Source: Hoeflea sp. BAL378 (GTDB lineage Bacteria; Pseudomonadota; Alphaproteobacteria; Rhizobiales; Rhizobiaceae). From it: a stretch of DNA of 64,000 nucleotides. Below, in pieces: positions 43,280-52,212 of the stretch. Below the pieces are notes generated by a model. The model was not told the DNA's origin, did no database searches, and saw only the letters and a program-made list of their open reading frames with translations. The number at the start of each line of letters is the position of its first letter. Position 1 is the stretch's first letter. The position numbers and the translations under genes are program-made. The stretch is from the NCBI RefSeq assembly GCF_000759435.1, contig NZ_JRJG01000008.1:1-64000 (forward strand), in the 5' to 3' direction.

Positions 43280-43584
43280 CCCCACGTTTTCCGTTGGCGG
43301 TGGAGGAGTTCGAGGCCGCCTTCAGCGATCTCGACATCGCGCATCGTCCAACCAAACCGCGGCATCGCTTTCCTGCCGAGATCATCGCGCATGCCGCAGG
43401 GCTCTCTCACCGCTTCCGGCTGCGCCTGCGGGACGTCGAGGACCCACTTGCCGAGCGCGAGATCGATGTCGCATCTCAAACGGTGTCGGAATGGGCCGCG
43501 AGATCCGGGCGCAATAGCCAGGTTGTCAAACCTTGGATTTCGTGGCTTACAAAATGGGTGAGCACCTTGTTTAATGAGCGCTGA
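43276..43584 (+). pseudogene. Decayed N-terminal fragment of an IS6-family transposase
   Basis: Residues 30-73 of this frame (about 43363-43497) read H-R-F-P-A-E-I-I-A-H-A, then R-L-R-D-V-E-D-P-L-A-E-R, then V-S-E-W. This matches the N-terminal helix-turn-helix region of IS6/IS26-type transposases. The DDE catalytic domain is absent, and the sequence after W73 does not continue the family. No terminal inverted repeats are visible. The apparent GTG start overlaps the monooxygenase stop by chance. It is probably an old insertion remnant. Confidence 0.6.
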
Positions 43585-43709
43585 GACGTTGCCGAGCGTT
43601 TCGTGCAACGGGACGCGCCGGACCCGGTTTTGGACGTCGTTCGCGGAGTGCCAGGAAAACCGAAGGCTCTGCACCGAACTCCTTACCAGACGCGGCGGAG
43701 GCTCCGATC
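43585..43709. other. Gap between the IS6 remnant and the LuxR-type gene
   Basis: I see no recognisable gene or motif in these 125 bases. They may contain further decayed transposase sequence and the promoter of the LuxR-type regulator. Confidence 0.3.
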
Positions 43710-44564
43710 GTGGCTGGAGACATGCACAATCGTAAGCCATTTTTTGGGAATGCGGGATTGAGCAGCACACAGCGAGGGAATGAAAATTTCCTCCATGAGA
43801 CGGCGACAGACTTGCCTCGCGCGATAGCCGCGATCAACACGGCTGACTTTTTTCCGGCAATTCTTGATTACATGCGAAAGATCGTGCCGTTCAGCGGCGC
43901 CTTCATCACGCGACTGCACAGGAACCGGCCGCCGGACCATATCTATGACAATGTCAGGGTCGAGCGGCACCGCGATGTCGTCGACCAGTACCTGGACAGT
44001 GCCTATCTTCTCGATCCCGTGTACGACGTCTTCCTCTCCGGCCGGACCCATGGCGCGATGCGGTTGCGCGACATCGCACCGGACCAGTTCATGCGGTCGA
44101 CCTATTACCGCCGCTACTACCGGAACATCGCGCTCAGGGACGAAATGGCCATCCTGGTTCCGCAAGGCGAGGGTGCGGTCTTCTTCTCGCTCGGCCGGCT
44201 CGGGGATGAGCCGCGCTTCAGCGCCCGGTCCGTGCGGGCGTTTGAGGCCAGGATCGATGTCATAGCCGCTCTCACCGGCAAGCATTTCGAGCGCGGCCAC
44301 ACCACACCGGTCCATGCAGGGACCGCACCGGCCGATCGGACGCTGACTGCGGCGCTCGATGCCTTCGGCGAAGGAATCCTGACTGCCCGCGAACGCGAGG
44401 TGGCAACGCTCATTCTCAAGGGCCACTCGTCGGCGTCGGTTTCGGCGATGGCCGGCATCACGGTCGGCACCGTCAAGATCCACCGGAAGAACATCTACCG
44501 GAAGCTTTCGATTTCCTCGCAATCCGAACTCCTGTCGAACTTCCTGCGCTCGGTCCTGAGCTGA
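43710..44564 (+). CDS. LuxR-family transcriptional regulator
   Basis: A 284-residue regulator. The C-terminal helix-turn-helix (about 225-280) has L-T-A-R-E-R-E-V-A-T-L-I-L-K-G, then T-V-G-T-V-K-I-H-R-K-N-I-Y-R-K-L. The N-terminal 200 residues are an uncharacterised sensor-like domain with many aromatic and Arg residues. It lacks an obvious autoinducer-binding domain, and there is no luxI. GTG at 43710 or ATG at 43722 may be the start. It lies just upstream of the polyamine-type importer and hydrolase genes and is their probable activator. Confidence 0.85.
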   Translation: MAGDMHNRKPFFGNAGLSSTQRGNENFLHETATDLPRAIAAINTADFFPAILDYMRKIVPFSGAFITRLHRNRPPDHIYDNVRVERHRDVVDQYLDSAYLLDPVYDVFLSGRTHGAMRLRDIAPDQFMRSTYYRRYYRNIALRDEMAILVPQGEGAVFFSLGRLGDEPRFSARSVRAFEARIDVIAALTGKHFERGHTTPVHAGTAPADRTLTAALDAFGEGILTAREREVATLILKGHSSASVSAMAGITVGTVKIHRKNIYRKLSISSQSELLSNFLRSVLS

Positions 44565-44660
44565 ACGGCCTATCCCCTTCGGGGTATTTACCCGCGCGCA
44601 CCCGGCTCCTAGCCTTCTTGCATGGATGGTGAGCCAGATCGGCGGGGGCGGATTTTACGG

Positions 44661-45767
44661 ATGACCGGAACAGAAATCGCCAGAGACCGGAAGGCCGCGG
44701 TGTCGGCAAGGGCCCTGTCAAAGACCTTCGGACAGGGAGAGTTCGCGGTCACCGCGCTCGACAGCGTCGAACTCGACATTTTCGAGAACGAGTTCTTCAC
44801 GCTGCTCGGTCCGTCCGGCTGCGGGAAGACAACCCTGCTGCGGCTGATCGCGGGCTTCGAACTGCCGACACACGGGTCGATCGCGCTGCAGGGGCAGGAT
44901 ATCACGGACAAGCCGCCGCACCGGCGTCCGATCAACACGGTTTTCCAGAACTACGCGCTGTTTCCGCACATGACGGTGGCCGAGAACATCGGTTTCGGGC
45001 TCAGGATGCTCGGCAAGCCGGCGGCGGAGATCAGACAAACGACCGAGCGGATGCTGGCGCTGGTTCAGCTTGAGGCCATGGCCGGACGCCGGATGGACCA
45101 GCTTTCGGGCGGCCAGCAGCAGCGCGTGGCGCTGGCCCGGGCGCTGGCGCCGGCGCCCAAGGTGCTGCTGCTCGACGAGCCGCTGGCGGCACTCGATCTC
45201 AAGCTGCGCAAGAACATGCAGCTCGAGCTGAAGAGCCTGCAGGCAGAGACCGGCATCACCTTCGTGTTCGTGACCCACGACCAGGAAGAGGCGCTCACCA
45301 TGTCGGACCGGATCGCGGTGATGAAATCCGGCAAGATCCTGCAGACCGGCACGCCGCGCGACATCTATGACCGTCCGACGCACCGGTTCGTGGCCGATTT
45401 CATCGGCGACATCAACATTCTCGAAGGAACGCTCGAACACACGGACGGCGATCTGGCGAGGGTGCGGCTGAAAGACGGGACCAGGGTTTCCGCGCATCTC
45501 GGAACGGCATCGGCACGGTCGGGCGAGGTCAGCGTGGCGATCAGGCCCGAGAATGTCCGGCTGGCGGGCGCGGCCGAGGCACCGACGCTCACCGGCGTTC
45601 TCGAGACCATCGTCTATTTCGGCGCGGCGACAAATCTCCACCTTCGGCTCGGAACCGGCGAGGAAATCGTGGTCCGCAATCCGGGCGCGGTCGACGAAGG
45701 CCGGTACCAGCCCGGCGCCACCATCGGCGCCGTCCTGCAGCCCGAGCTGATACGGGTGCTGGAATGA
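44661..45767 (+). CDS. Polyamine-type ABC transporter ATP-binding protein (PotA-like)
   Basis: A 368-residue ATPase. Walker [11 protein letters not shown]-loop [11 protein letters not shown], signature [15 protein letters not shown] and Walker [12 protein letters not shown] are all present. A C-terminal TOBE/OB domain starts near residue 250, as in PotA. The start at 44661 gives the family N-terminus; ATG at 44622 would add 13 polar residues. Overlaps the permease gene (ATGA). The substrate may be a polyamine, an opine or an amide-like cation, judged by the hydrolases downstream. Confidence 0.9.
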   Translation: MTGTEIARDRKAAVSARALSKTFGQGEFAVTALDSVELDIFENEFFTLLGPSGCGKTTLLRLIAGFELPTHGSIALQGQDITDKPPHRRPINTVFQNYALFPHMTVAENIGFGLRMLGKPAAEIRQTTERMLALVQLEAMAGRRMDQLSGGQQQRVALARALAPAPKVLLLDEPLAALDLKLRKNMQLELKSLQAETGITFVFVTHDQEEALTMSDRIAVMKSGKILQTGTPRDIYDRPTHRFVADFIGDINILEGTLEHTDGDLARVRLKDGTRVSAHLGTASARSGEVSVAIRPENVRLAGAAEAPTLTGVLETIVYFGAATNLHLRLGTGEEIVVRNPGAVDEGRYQPGATIGAVLQPELIRVLE

Positions 45768-46702
45768 GCGACCGGGAGGCCCAGACGGCGCTTGCGGCGG
45801 CGATCGCCCAGAACCGGCGCAACGAGCGCCTCACCCGGGCCTGGCTGCTTGCCCCGGCGCTGACACTCATCCTCGCCATCAGCATCCTGCCGCTCGCAAT
45901 CACCGTCGTCTATTCGTTCCTGACGCCGGGCACCTATGGCGGTGTGACCTGGGAATTCAGCACCGACAGCTACGTGCAGTTCCTGTTCCAGCGCGACATC
46001 TTCGATGATTCGCTGGTCTTCAACTCCGCCTATGTGTCGATCTTCCTCAGGTCGATCGGGCTCGCACTGGGCGCCACGCTGGGCGCGCTCATCCTTGGCT
46101 TTCCGACCGCCTATTTCATTGCGACGAAGCCGCGCGAGCAGCGCAACATCTGGCTGTTCCTGATCACGCTGCCGTTCTGGACCAACCTGCTGATCCGCAC
46201 CTACGCCATGCTGCTGATCATCCGCGACGAAGGCCTCATCAACATCATGCTGATGAAGGCCGGGATCATCTCGTCGCCGCTGACCATCCTTTACACCGAC
46301 ACCGCGGTGTTCATCGGCCTGATCTACTCGTTTCTGCCGTTCATGGTGCTGCCGATCTACGCGAGCCTCGAGAAGCTGGACTTCAGCCTGGTCGAGGCCG
46401 GCTACGATCTCTATGCAAACCGGCTGAAAGTGCTGTTTCATGTCATCGTTCCGCTGGCCAAGCCCGGAATTGTCGCCGGCTGCATCCTGGTCTTCATCCC
46501 CGGTCTCGGCGCCTACATCACGCCCGAACTGCTGGGCGGCGGCAAGAAGCTGATGATCGGCAACATGATCGCCATGCAGTTCGGCGCCTCGCGCAACTGG
46601 CCTTTCGGCTCGGCAGCCGCGCTGATCCTGATGGCGCTGGTCATCCTGGTGCTGCTGGCCAATGCCCTCGCCGCGAGAAAGGGAGCCTCGAGGAATGGCT
46701 GA
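45764..46702 (+). CDS. Polyamine-type ABC permease (PotB-like)
   Basis: A 312-residue inner-membrane permease with six predicted helices. The EAA loop is near residue 205-230 ([15 protein letters not shown]), and [11 protein letters not shown], typical of PotB-type subunits, also appears. It overlaps the ATPase gene by four bases and the second permease by eight bases. Confidence 0.9.
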   Translation: MSDREAQTALAAAIAQNRRNERLTRAWLLAPALTLILAISILPLAITVVYSFLTPGTYGGVTWEFSTDSYVQFLFQRDIFDDSLVFNSAYVSIFLRSIGLALGATLGALILGFPTAYFIATKPREQRNIWLFLITLPFWTNLLIRTYAMLLIIRDEGLINIMLMKAGIISSPLTILYTDTAVFIGLIYSFLPFMVLPIYASLEKLDFSLVEAGYDLYANRLKVLFHVIVPLAKPGIVAGCILVFIPGLGAYITPELLGGGKKLMIGNMIAMQFGASRNWPFGSAAALILMALVILVLLANALAARKGASRNG

Positions 46703-47549
46703 CCCGACCACGGCAATGCCGGCATCACCAGAACCGCGCCGCCGCCGGAGGCCGGCCCGGGATCTCAAGGCGATGCCCGGGTTCACAGCAACCGCCTGGC
46801 TGTGCATCGTTGCGCTCTACCTGCCGATCCTGGTGCTGATCGTTTTTTCCTTCAACGAGAACCGGTCGGTGGTGCTGTGGACGGGATTTTCGCTCGACTG
46901 GTACGCCAAGGCGCTGGAGAATGACGGGATCCGCCATGCGGCCTGGGTGTCGGTCAAGATCGCGCTGTTTGCCACGGTCATTTCGACGATCGCCGCCACC
47001 ATGGCGGCGCTGGCGACGACCCGGACAAAGAAGTTCGCCGGCCAGGGGCTGGTCTACGGGATCATCAACCAGCCGCTGATGATCCCCGAGATCGTCACGG
47101 CCATCGCAACGCTGTCGCTGTTCGCGCTGGTCAAGAAGATCACCGGGCTTACCGGCATCGGCTACCTGATGCTGGCGCATGCGGCCTTCTGCATTCCGTT
47201 TGCCTACATGCCGATCCGCGCCCGGCTCGAGACCATGACGCTGACGCTGGAACAGGCCGCGGCGGATCTCTACGCGCCGCCGCTGAAGGTCTTCACCCTT
47301 GTGACGCTGCCGCTGCTCGGTCCCGGCATCGTTGCCGGCGCGATGCTCGCCTTCGTCGTTTCGCTCGATGACGTGATCATCACCCTGATGATTGCCGGAC
47401 CGGGGGAGACCACGCTTCCCATCTACATTCTCGGCGCCATCCGGCGCGGGGTCACGCCCGAGATCAATGCCGTCTCGACCATCCTGGTCGCGGTCTCGGT
47501 TCTGCTGGTCATGCTGCTGTTTGTCGTGCAGCGGCGCATGCAGCGATAG
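46695..47549 (+). CDS. Polyamine-type ABC permease (PotC-like)
   Basis: A 284-residue permease, the PotC-type partner. It has a basic N-terminal stretch, then helices starting with L-C-I-V-A-L-Y-L-P-I-L-V-L-I-V-F-S-F-N. The EAA loop reads L-E-Q-A-A-A-D-L-Y-A-P-P, and S-L-D-D-V-I-I-T is typical. ATG at 46695 follows GAGG; an upstream in-frame ATG lies inside the previous gene. Confidence 0.9.
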   Translation: MADPTTAMPASPEPRRRRRPARDLKAMPGFTATAWLCIVALYLPILVLIVFSFNENRSVVLWTGFSLDWYAKALENDGIRHAAWVSVKIALFATVISTIAATMAALATTRTKKFAGQGLVYGIINQPLMIPEIVTAIATLSLFALVKKITGLTGIGYLMLAHAAFCIPFAYMPIRARLETMTLTLEQAAADLYAPPLKVFTLVTLPLLGPGIVAGAMLAFVVSLDDVIITLMIAGPGETTLPIYILGAIRRGVTPEINAVSTILVAVSVLLVMLLFVVQRRMQR

Positions 47550-47578
47550 GACGGAAAAAAGGAAAGAGAGGAACAAGG

Positions 47579-48610
47579 ATGAAAACCGTATTGAGGCTTC
47601 TCGCCACCGCATCCGCCGTGGCATTCGCGTCGTCTGCGGCCATGGCCGCGGGCGAACTCAACATCTACAACTGGGGCAATTACACCTCGCCCGAGATGAT
47701 CAAGAAGTTCGAGGAAAAGTTCGACGTCAAGGTCAACCTGGACGGCTATGATTCGAACGAGGCGATGCTCGCCAAGGTCAAGGCGGGCGACACCGGCTAC
47801 GATATCGTCGTGCCGGGCGACTACATGGTCAAGGTGATGATCGGCGAAGGCCTGCTCGAGGAAGTCAAGCCGAACACGATGGAGAACTTCAAGAATGTCG
47901 ATCCGAAATGGGTCGATGTCTGGTGGGATCCGGGCCGCAACTATTCGGTCCCCTACCAGTGGGGCACCACCTCGTTCACCGTCGACACGGCCGTCTATGA
48001 CGGCGACATCGACACGCTGGCCCTGCTGTTCGATCCGCCGGAAGTGCTCCAGGGCCGGATCAACATGCTCAACGACATGAACGACGTGATCAATGCCGGC
48101 CTGCGCTATCTCGGCTACGGACGCTGCAACGGCAACCAGGACGAACTGCGCGAAGTGCTTGCCCTGCTCTCCAAGGCCAAGCCGCACTGGCGGACGATGG
48201 ACTATGCCGTGATCGAGAAGCTCACCTCCAAGGACGTCGACATCAGCCAGAGCTGGAACGGCGCCGCCATGCGGGCCCGGGCGCAGCGGCCGACGCTGAA
48301 ATACGCCTATCCGAAAGAGGGCTTCACCGGCTGGATGGACAATGTCGCCGTGCTCAAGGGCGCGCCCAATCTCGAAAACGCCAAGCTGTTCATCAACTTC
48401 ATGATGGAGCCGGAGAACGCCGGATTGACGTCGAACTTCGCCCGCTATGCCAACGGCATCCTGGGCAGCGACAAGTTCATGGAGCCGGAGATGCTCTCCG
48501 CGCCCGAGATCGTCATGCCCGCCGGTGCTCCCGAACCGGACTTCGTGACGCCTTGCCCGCAGGAAGTCGTCGATCTGTACAACAAGATCTGGACCCAGCT
48601 TAAGCAGTAG
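47579..48610 (+). CDS. Polyamine-type ABC substrate-binding protein (PotD-like)
   Basis: A 343-residue periplasmic protein. The signal peptide ends near A-A-M-A-A (residue 24), followed by the PotD-like start L-N-I-Y-N-W-G-N-Y-T-S-P. The G-Y-D-I-V-V-P-G-D-Y block and V-P-Y-Q-W-G-T-T are family signatures. Preceded by AGAGAGGAACAAGG. The ligand could be spermidine, putrescine or a related compound. It is followed by a strong hairpin and then the hydrolase genes. Confidence 0.9.
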   Translation: MKTVLRLLATASAVAFASSAAMAAGELNIYNWGNYTSPEMIKKFEEKFDVKVNLDGYDSNEAMLAKVKAGDTGYDIVVPGDYMVKVMIGEGLLEEVKPNTMENFKNVDPKWVDVWWDPGRNYSVPYQWGTTSFTVDTAVYDGDIDTLALLFDPPEVLQGRINMLNDMNDVINAGLRYLGYGRCNGNQDELREVLALLSKAKPHWRTMDYAVIEKLTSKDVDISQSWNGAAMRARAQRPTLKYAYPKEGFTGWMDNVAVLKGAPNLENAKLFINFMMEPENAGLTSNFARYANGILGSDKFMEPEMLSAPEIVMPAGAPEPDFVTPCPQEVVDLYNKIWTQLKQ

Positions 48611-48619
48611 GCCCGAACC

Positions 48620-48644
48620 CGGCGCGCGGGCCGCCCGCGCGCCG
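48620..48644 (+). other. Perfect 11-pair hairpin after the PotD-like gene
   Basis: Arms 48620-48630 (CGGCGCGCGGG) and 48634-48644 (CCCGCGCGCCG) enclose a three-base loop, followed by TCCCCC and no T-run. A partial block or 3'-end protector for the importer mRNA is likely. Confidence 0.65.
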
Positions 48645-48662
48645 TCCCCCACCAGAGAAAGT

Positions 48663-49901
48663 ATGTCCATGTCCGACACCGGAAAGGTTGAACCGGTTAT
48701 GCCCAGGACCGCCCGGCAACTGGGGATCATGCAGGGGTTTCCTCCCCCGCCGGAGAAGCGCCCGACGCTTGCCAACTGGGACCTTCCACCTTTCAACCGC
48801 TGGGCATTCCAGAATGTCCGCAGCCTGATACCGACGGTGGACGTGTTCCGCGGCTTCGGACCGGCGAGTGCTTTGGCTGAAGCGCCGGAGGAACTGGGCG
48901 AAATCCGGTTCGAGCGCGAGAATGGCGCGACCGTGTCCCTCGACCGCTTCCTGGGCGAGAGCTATGGCGATGCCTTCCTGGTGATGTACAGGAACCGCAT
49001 TGTCTTCGAGCGCTATCTCAACGGCATGGCGCCGCAAACGCTGCATCTGTCGCAGTCCGTGGCAAAATCCGTCGTCGGTCTGCTGACCGGAATTCTCGCA
49101 TCCGATGGCATGGTCGACCTGCATGCGCCGCTGGCAGACATCGTGCCCGAGCTGGCGCAGTGCGGCTATGCCGACGCGACGCTCGACCAGGTGCTCGACA
49201 TGCGCTCGGGCGTCCGCTTCACCGAGGACTACAACCTGCCGGGCAGCGACATGACCCGGATCGACATCGCCTCCGGCTGGCGCCCGCATGTCGCCAACGC
49301 ACCGCGCCCGACGATCCGCGAGGTGATCCTCAGCCTGCCGAAGCTCAGGCCGCATGGCGGGGCGTTCGAATACCGCTCGATCGAGACGGACGTCGTCGCC
49401 TGGGTGCTGGAACGTGCCGCCGGCAAATCCCTTGCCGAACTGGTGAGCCAGCATCTGTGGCAACCCATCGGCGCGGATCGCGATGCCTATTTCACCGTCG
49501 ACGAAGCTGGCACCGCGCTTGCCGATGGCGGCTTCAACGCGACACTGCGCGACTATGCGCGCCTGGGGATGCTGATGCTCGGCAGCGGGTGGGCCAACGG
49601 GCGGCAGGTTGTCCCGGCAGCCTGGATCGATGGTATCCGCAGCGGCAACCGGGAGGTCTTTGGCGATCCCTACACAGCCGTCCTGCCGGGTGGAGCCTAC
49701 CGCCGCTTCTGGTGGATCCGCGACGCGGACAGGGGCGACATCTGCGCCCGCGGCGTGTTCGGCCAGTTGATCTACGTCGATCCCAAGATCGAATTGCTGG
49801 TGGTAAAGCTGTCGACCTGGCCGGATTATGTGATTCCGTCGCTGACCCGTGACACGTTCCGCGCCATCGACGCGATCCGGTCGGCGGTGAGCGAGCCGTA
49901 A
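48663..49901 (+). CDS. Serine hydrolase of the beta-lactamase/NylB family
   Basis: A 412-residue penicillin-binding-fold hydrolase. The active-site S-x-x-K is S132-V-A-K135 in the context L-S-Q-S-V-A-K-S. A Y-R-S-I-E-T-D segment follows, as in 6-aminohexanoate-dimer hydrolase (NylB) and class C-like esterases/amidases. No signal peptide, so cytoplasmic. Likely an amide or ester hydrolase rather than a beta-lactamase. It follows the importer and precedes an amidohydrolase, which together suggest breakdown of an imported amide. The starts at 48663 and 48669 are both ATG. Confidence 0.82.
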   Translation: MSMSDTGKVEPVMPRTARQLGIMQGFPPPPEKRPTLANWDLPPFNRWAFQNVRSLIPTVDVFRGFGPASALAEAPEELGEIRFERENGATVSLDRFLGESYGDAFLVMYRNRIVFERYLNGMAPQTLHLSQSVAKSVVGLLTGILASDGMVDLHAPLADIVPELAQCGYADATLDQVLDMRSGVRFTEDYNLPGSDMTRIDIASGWRPHVANAPRPTIREVILSLPKLRPHGGAFEYRSIETDVVAWVLERAAGKSLAELVSQHLWQPIGADRDAYFTVDEAGTALADGGFNATLRDYARLGMLMLGSGWANGRQVVPAAWIDGIRSGNREVFGDPYTAVLPGGAYRRFWWIRDADRGDICARGVFGQLIYVDPKIELLVVKLSTWPDYVIPSLTRDTFRAIDAIRSAVSEP

Positions 49902-49950
49902 ACCTGCGGGATCTTGAGGTGAGAACGACAACAGGCAAGGGAATTGAGCC

Positions 49951-51618
49951 GTGGCACTTGCAGATCTGATCATTACCAACGGGGCTGTGCTGACCATGGA
50001 TCCGGATCTGCCACGGGCGGAGGCGGTGGCGGTCACGGACGGCCGCATCGTCGCTGTCGGCTCGGCTTCGGAGGTTGCCCGCCTCGCCGGAGCCGGCACA
50101 CAGGTCATTGATGCCGGCGGGGCGACAGTGCTGCCCGGCTTCATCGAAAGCCACATGCACCTGTTCATCGGCGGCGCGGAGCTTCAGAACCTGCAGCTCG
50201 ATGGATGCGCAGACCTCGAGATTCTTTCCAGCGAGTTGACCGCTTTCGCGGCCACCAGGCCGGATGCGCCGCTTCTCGTCGGACAGGGTCCGGATTACGG
50301 GATTTTCGGCGACACGGCGCCGCGCCTGGTTCTCGACCGGATCCTGCCCGGCCGGCCGGTGGCGTTGATGGCCCACGATCACCATACGGTCTGGGCCAAC
50401 ACCGCAGCACTGGAAGCGGCAGGCGTGCTGCACGGGCTCGAGACCTCAGACGGGCACGAGGTGGTGATGGGCGCCGATGGCCTGGCCACGGGCACCTTGC
50501 TGGAACCGGAGGCCTACAGTTCGGTGATGCGGCTCGGCGGACAGGAGCGGACCATGCTGGGCCTGGCAAGCGGCCGCGAACCGGACTCCGCCCCCTCATC
50601 CGCCGAGCGCGCCATTGACCTCGCCCATCTCAAACGCGGGCTGGCGCACGCGGCGCGACACGGCATCACCTCCATCGTCAACATGGACGGCAATGTCTAC
50701 ACGCTGGACCTGCTCGAAGAGCTCCGCGCGGCGGGGGAGTTGACCGCCCGCGTGCGGGTGCCGTTCCACTATGTGCCCGACATGAAGCCCGATGACCTTG
50801 AGACCGCGCTCACCATGCGGGCCCGCTGGTCGGATGAGTGGCTGGCGTCGGGCTTCGTGAAATTCTTCATGGACGGCGTCATCGACAGCCGCACCGCCTT
50901 CATGAAGCACGATTACCCGGGTCAGGCTGGATACCGCTCGCACGGGCGGTTTTCGGCGGAGACATTCGCCGCGCTCGCGACGCGGATCGATGCGATGGGA
51001 CTGCAGATCGCGGTGCATGCGATCGGTGACGCGGCGGTGGCCCGGGTGCTGGACGGCTATCAGGCGGCGCGCGCGGCCAATGGCGCTTCCGGCCTGCGTC
51101 ATCGCATCGAGCATCTCGAACTGGTCGATGACGCCGATTTCGCCCGCATCGCCGAGCTTGACGTGGTCGCCTCTATCCAGCCGCCGCATGCGCCGGGATG
51201 CAGCGGCCTGCCGCTGGAGCCGACCCTGGGCAATATCGGCCGTGACCGGTGGGGCGACGCCTTTGCCTGGCAGAAGATCGCCGCCACTGGTGCCGCGATC
51301 GCGCTGGCGTCCGACTGGCCGGTGTCGGACATCTCGGTTCTCAAGGGCATCCACGCGGCCGTGACGCGGGCCGCCTGGACGGCGGACGTGCCGGATCAGC
51401 GGTTCTCGCTCGATGCCGCGCTCAGGGGCTATACGCTCGGCGGCGCCTATGCCGAGCGGAGCGACAGCTACAAGGGCTCGCTGGAGGTCGGCAAGGTGGC
51501 GGATCTGGTGATCCTCGACCGGGATCTCGCGGTCATCGCCGATCACGACGAGATCAGGCATGCTGCGGTCACGGTCACGATCTGCGGCGGACGGGTGGTG
51601 TTCCGGGCCGGAGACTGA
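49951..51618 (+). CDS. Amidohydrolase family 3 protein (YtcJ-like)
   Basis: A 555-residue metal-dependent hydrolase. It has an N-terminal small domain (A-D-L-I-I-T-N-G-A-V-L-T), the H-x-H metal site in E-S-H-M-H-L, and the later H-A-I-G-D and H-R-I-E-H blocks, then a C-terminal return to the small domain (G-K-V-A-D-L-V-I-L). The YtcJ/NfdA group cleaves N-acyl or formamide bonds. GTG at 49951 follows AAGGGA. Probably acts after or beside the NylB-like enzyme on the imported substrate. Confidence 0.85.
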   Translation: MALADLIITNGAVLTMDPDLPRAEAVAVTDGRIVAVGSASEVARLAGAGTQVIDAGGATVLPGFIESHMHLFIGGAELQNLQLDGCADLEILSSELTAFAATRPDAPLLVGQGPDYGIFGDTAPRLVLDRILPGRPVALMAHDHHTVWANTAALEAAGVLHGLETSDGHEVVMGADGLATGTLLEPEAYSSVMRLGGQERTMLGLASGREPDSAPSSAERAIDLAHLKRGLAHAARHGITSIVNMDGNVYTLDLLEELRAAGELTARVRVPFHYVPDMKPDDLETALTMRARWSDEWLASGFVKFFMDGVIDSRTAFMKHDYPGQAGYRSHGRFSAETFAALATRIDAMGLQIAVHAIGDAAVARVLDGYQAARAANGASGLRHRIEHLELVDDADFARIAELDVVASIQPPHAPGCSGLPLEPTLGNIGRDRWGDAFAWQKIAATGAAIALASDWPVSDISVLKGIHAAVTRAAWTADVPDQRFSLDAALRGYTLGGAYAERSDSYKGSLEVGKVADLVILDRDLAVIADHDEIRHAAVTVTICGGRVVFRAGD

Positions 51619-51642
51619 GAGCCGGCGGTAGAAGGCGGAACC

Positions 51643-51660
51643 GGCGGGATTTTGCCCGCC
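51643..51660. terminator. Hairpin between the convergent amidohydrolase and flavin reductase genes
   Basis: Stem GGCGGG (51643-51648) with CCCGCC (51655-51660) and loop ATTTTG lie between the two converging genes, with further GC pairing possible on both sides. No clear T-run, so a bidirectional terminator role is only likely by position. Confidence 0.45.
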
Positions 51661-51675
51661 GCCGGTCCCGCAGTG

Positions 51676-52212
51676 TCATTCCGCCAGGCCGCGGAAGGCG
51701 CCGTTCCAGTAGATCATCGCGCCCTGGCCGGGACGGGTACGGATCTCCCGCACCCGGCCGATGATGATCGAATGGGTCGCGCGGTCGATCATCTCCTCGA
51801 CCGTGCAATCGATGCCCACGGCCGCGTCTTCCAGCAGCGGCGCGCCGGTCGTGGCCTTGATCCAGGACGCCCCGGCATAGCGCTCTGGCCCCTTGGCGCC
51901 GCCGAAGCCGGTGAAGCGCTCGGCCACCGCCTGATGACCCGCACCCAGCGCCGACCAGCCGAAGCAGCCATATCGCTCGATCAGCGGCCATGTGGACGAG
52001 GCGCGATTGACGCAGGCCAGCAGCAGCGGCGGATCGGCCGACAGCGAGATGGCGGATGTCACCACCAGCCCCGACCGGTCGTCGCCGCTCCCTGCGGTCA
52101 GCACGCTGACATTGCCGACGAAATTCCGCATGGCGTCGCGGAATTCGCCTGCCGAGGGCGGACGCTCGCCGGCGTCCGCGCCTCCCTCGCGCTCAGCGGA
52201 TGCCGGCGGCAT
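51676..52212 (-). CDS. Flavin reductase-domain protein (RutF/HpaC-like)
   Basis: A 178-residue flavin reductase-like protein with F-R-D-A-M-R-N-F-V-G-N-V-S-V-L-T near the N-terminus and V-T-S-A-I-S-L-S-A-D-P-P-L-L-L-A-C-V-N-R, the family core. It would reduce FMN with NAD(P)H for the monooxygenase encoded just upstream. The start at 52212 overlaps the monooxygenase end by 20 bases; the longer open frame reads from inside that gene in another phase. Confidence 0.85.
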   Translation of the reverse strand: MPPASAEREGGADAGERPPSAGEFRDAMRNFVGNVSVLTAGSGDDRSGLVVTSAISLSADPPLLLACVNRASSTWPLIERYGCFGWSALGAGHQAVAERFTGFGGAKGPERYAGASWIKATTGAPLLEDAAVGIDCTVEEMIDRATHSIIIGRVREIRTRPGQGAMIYWNGAFRGLAE

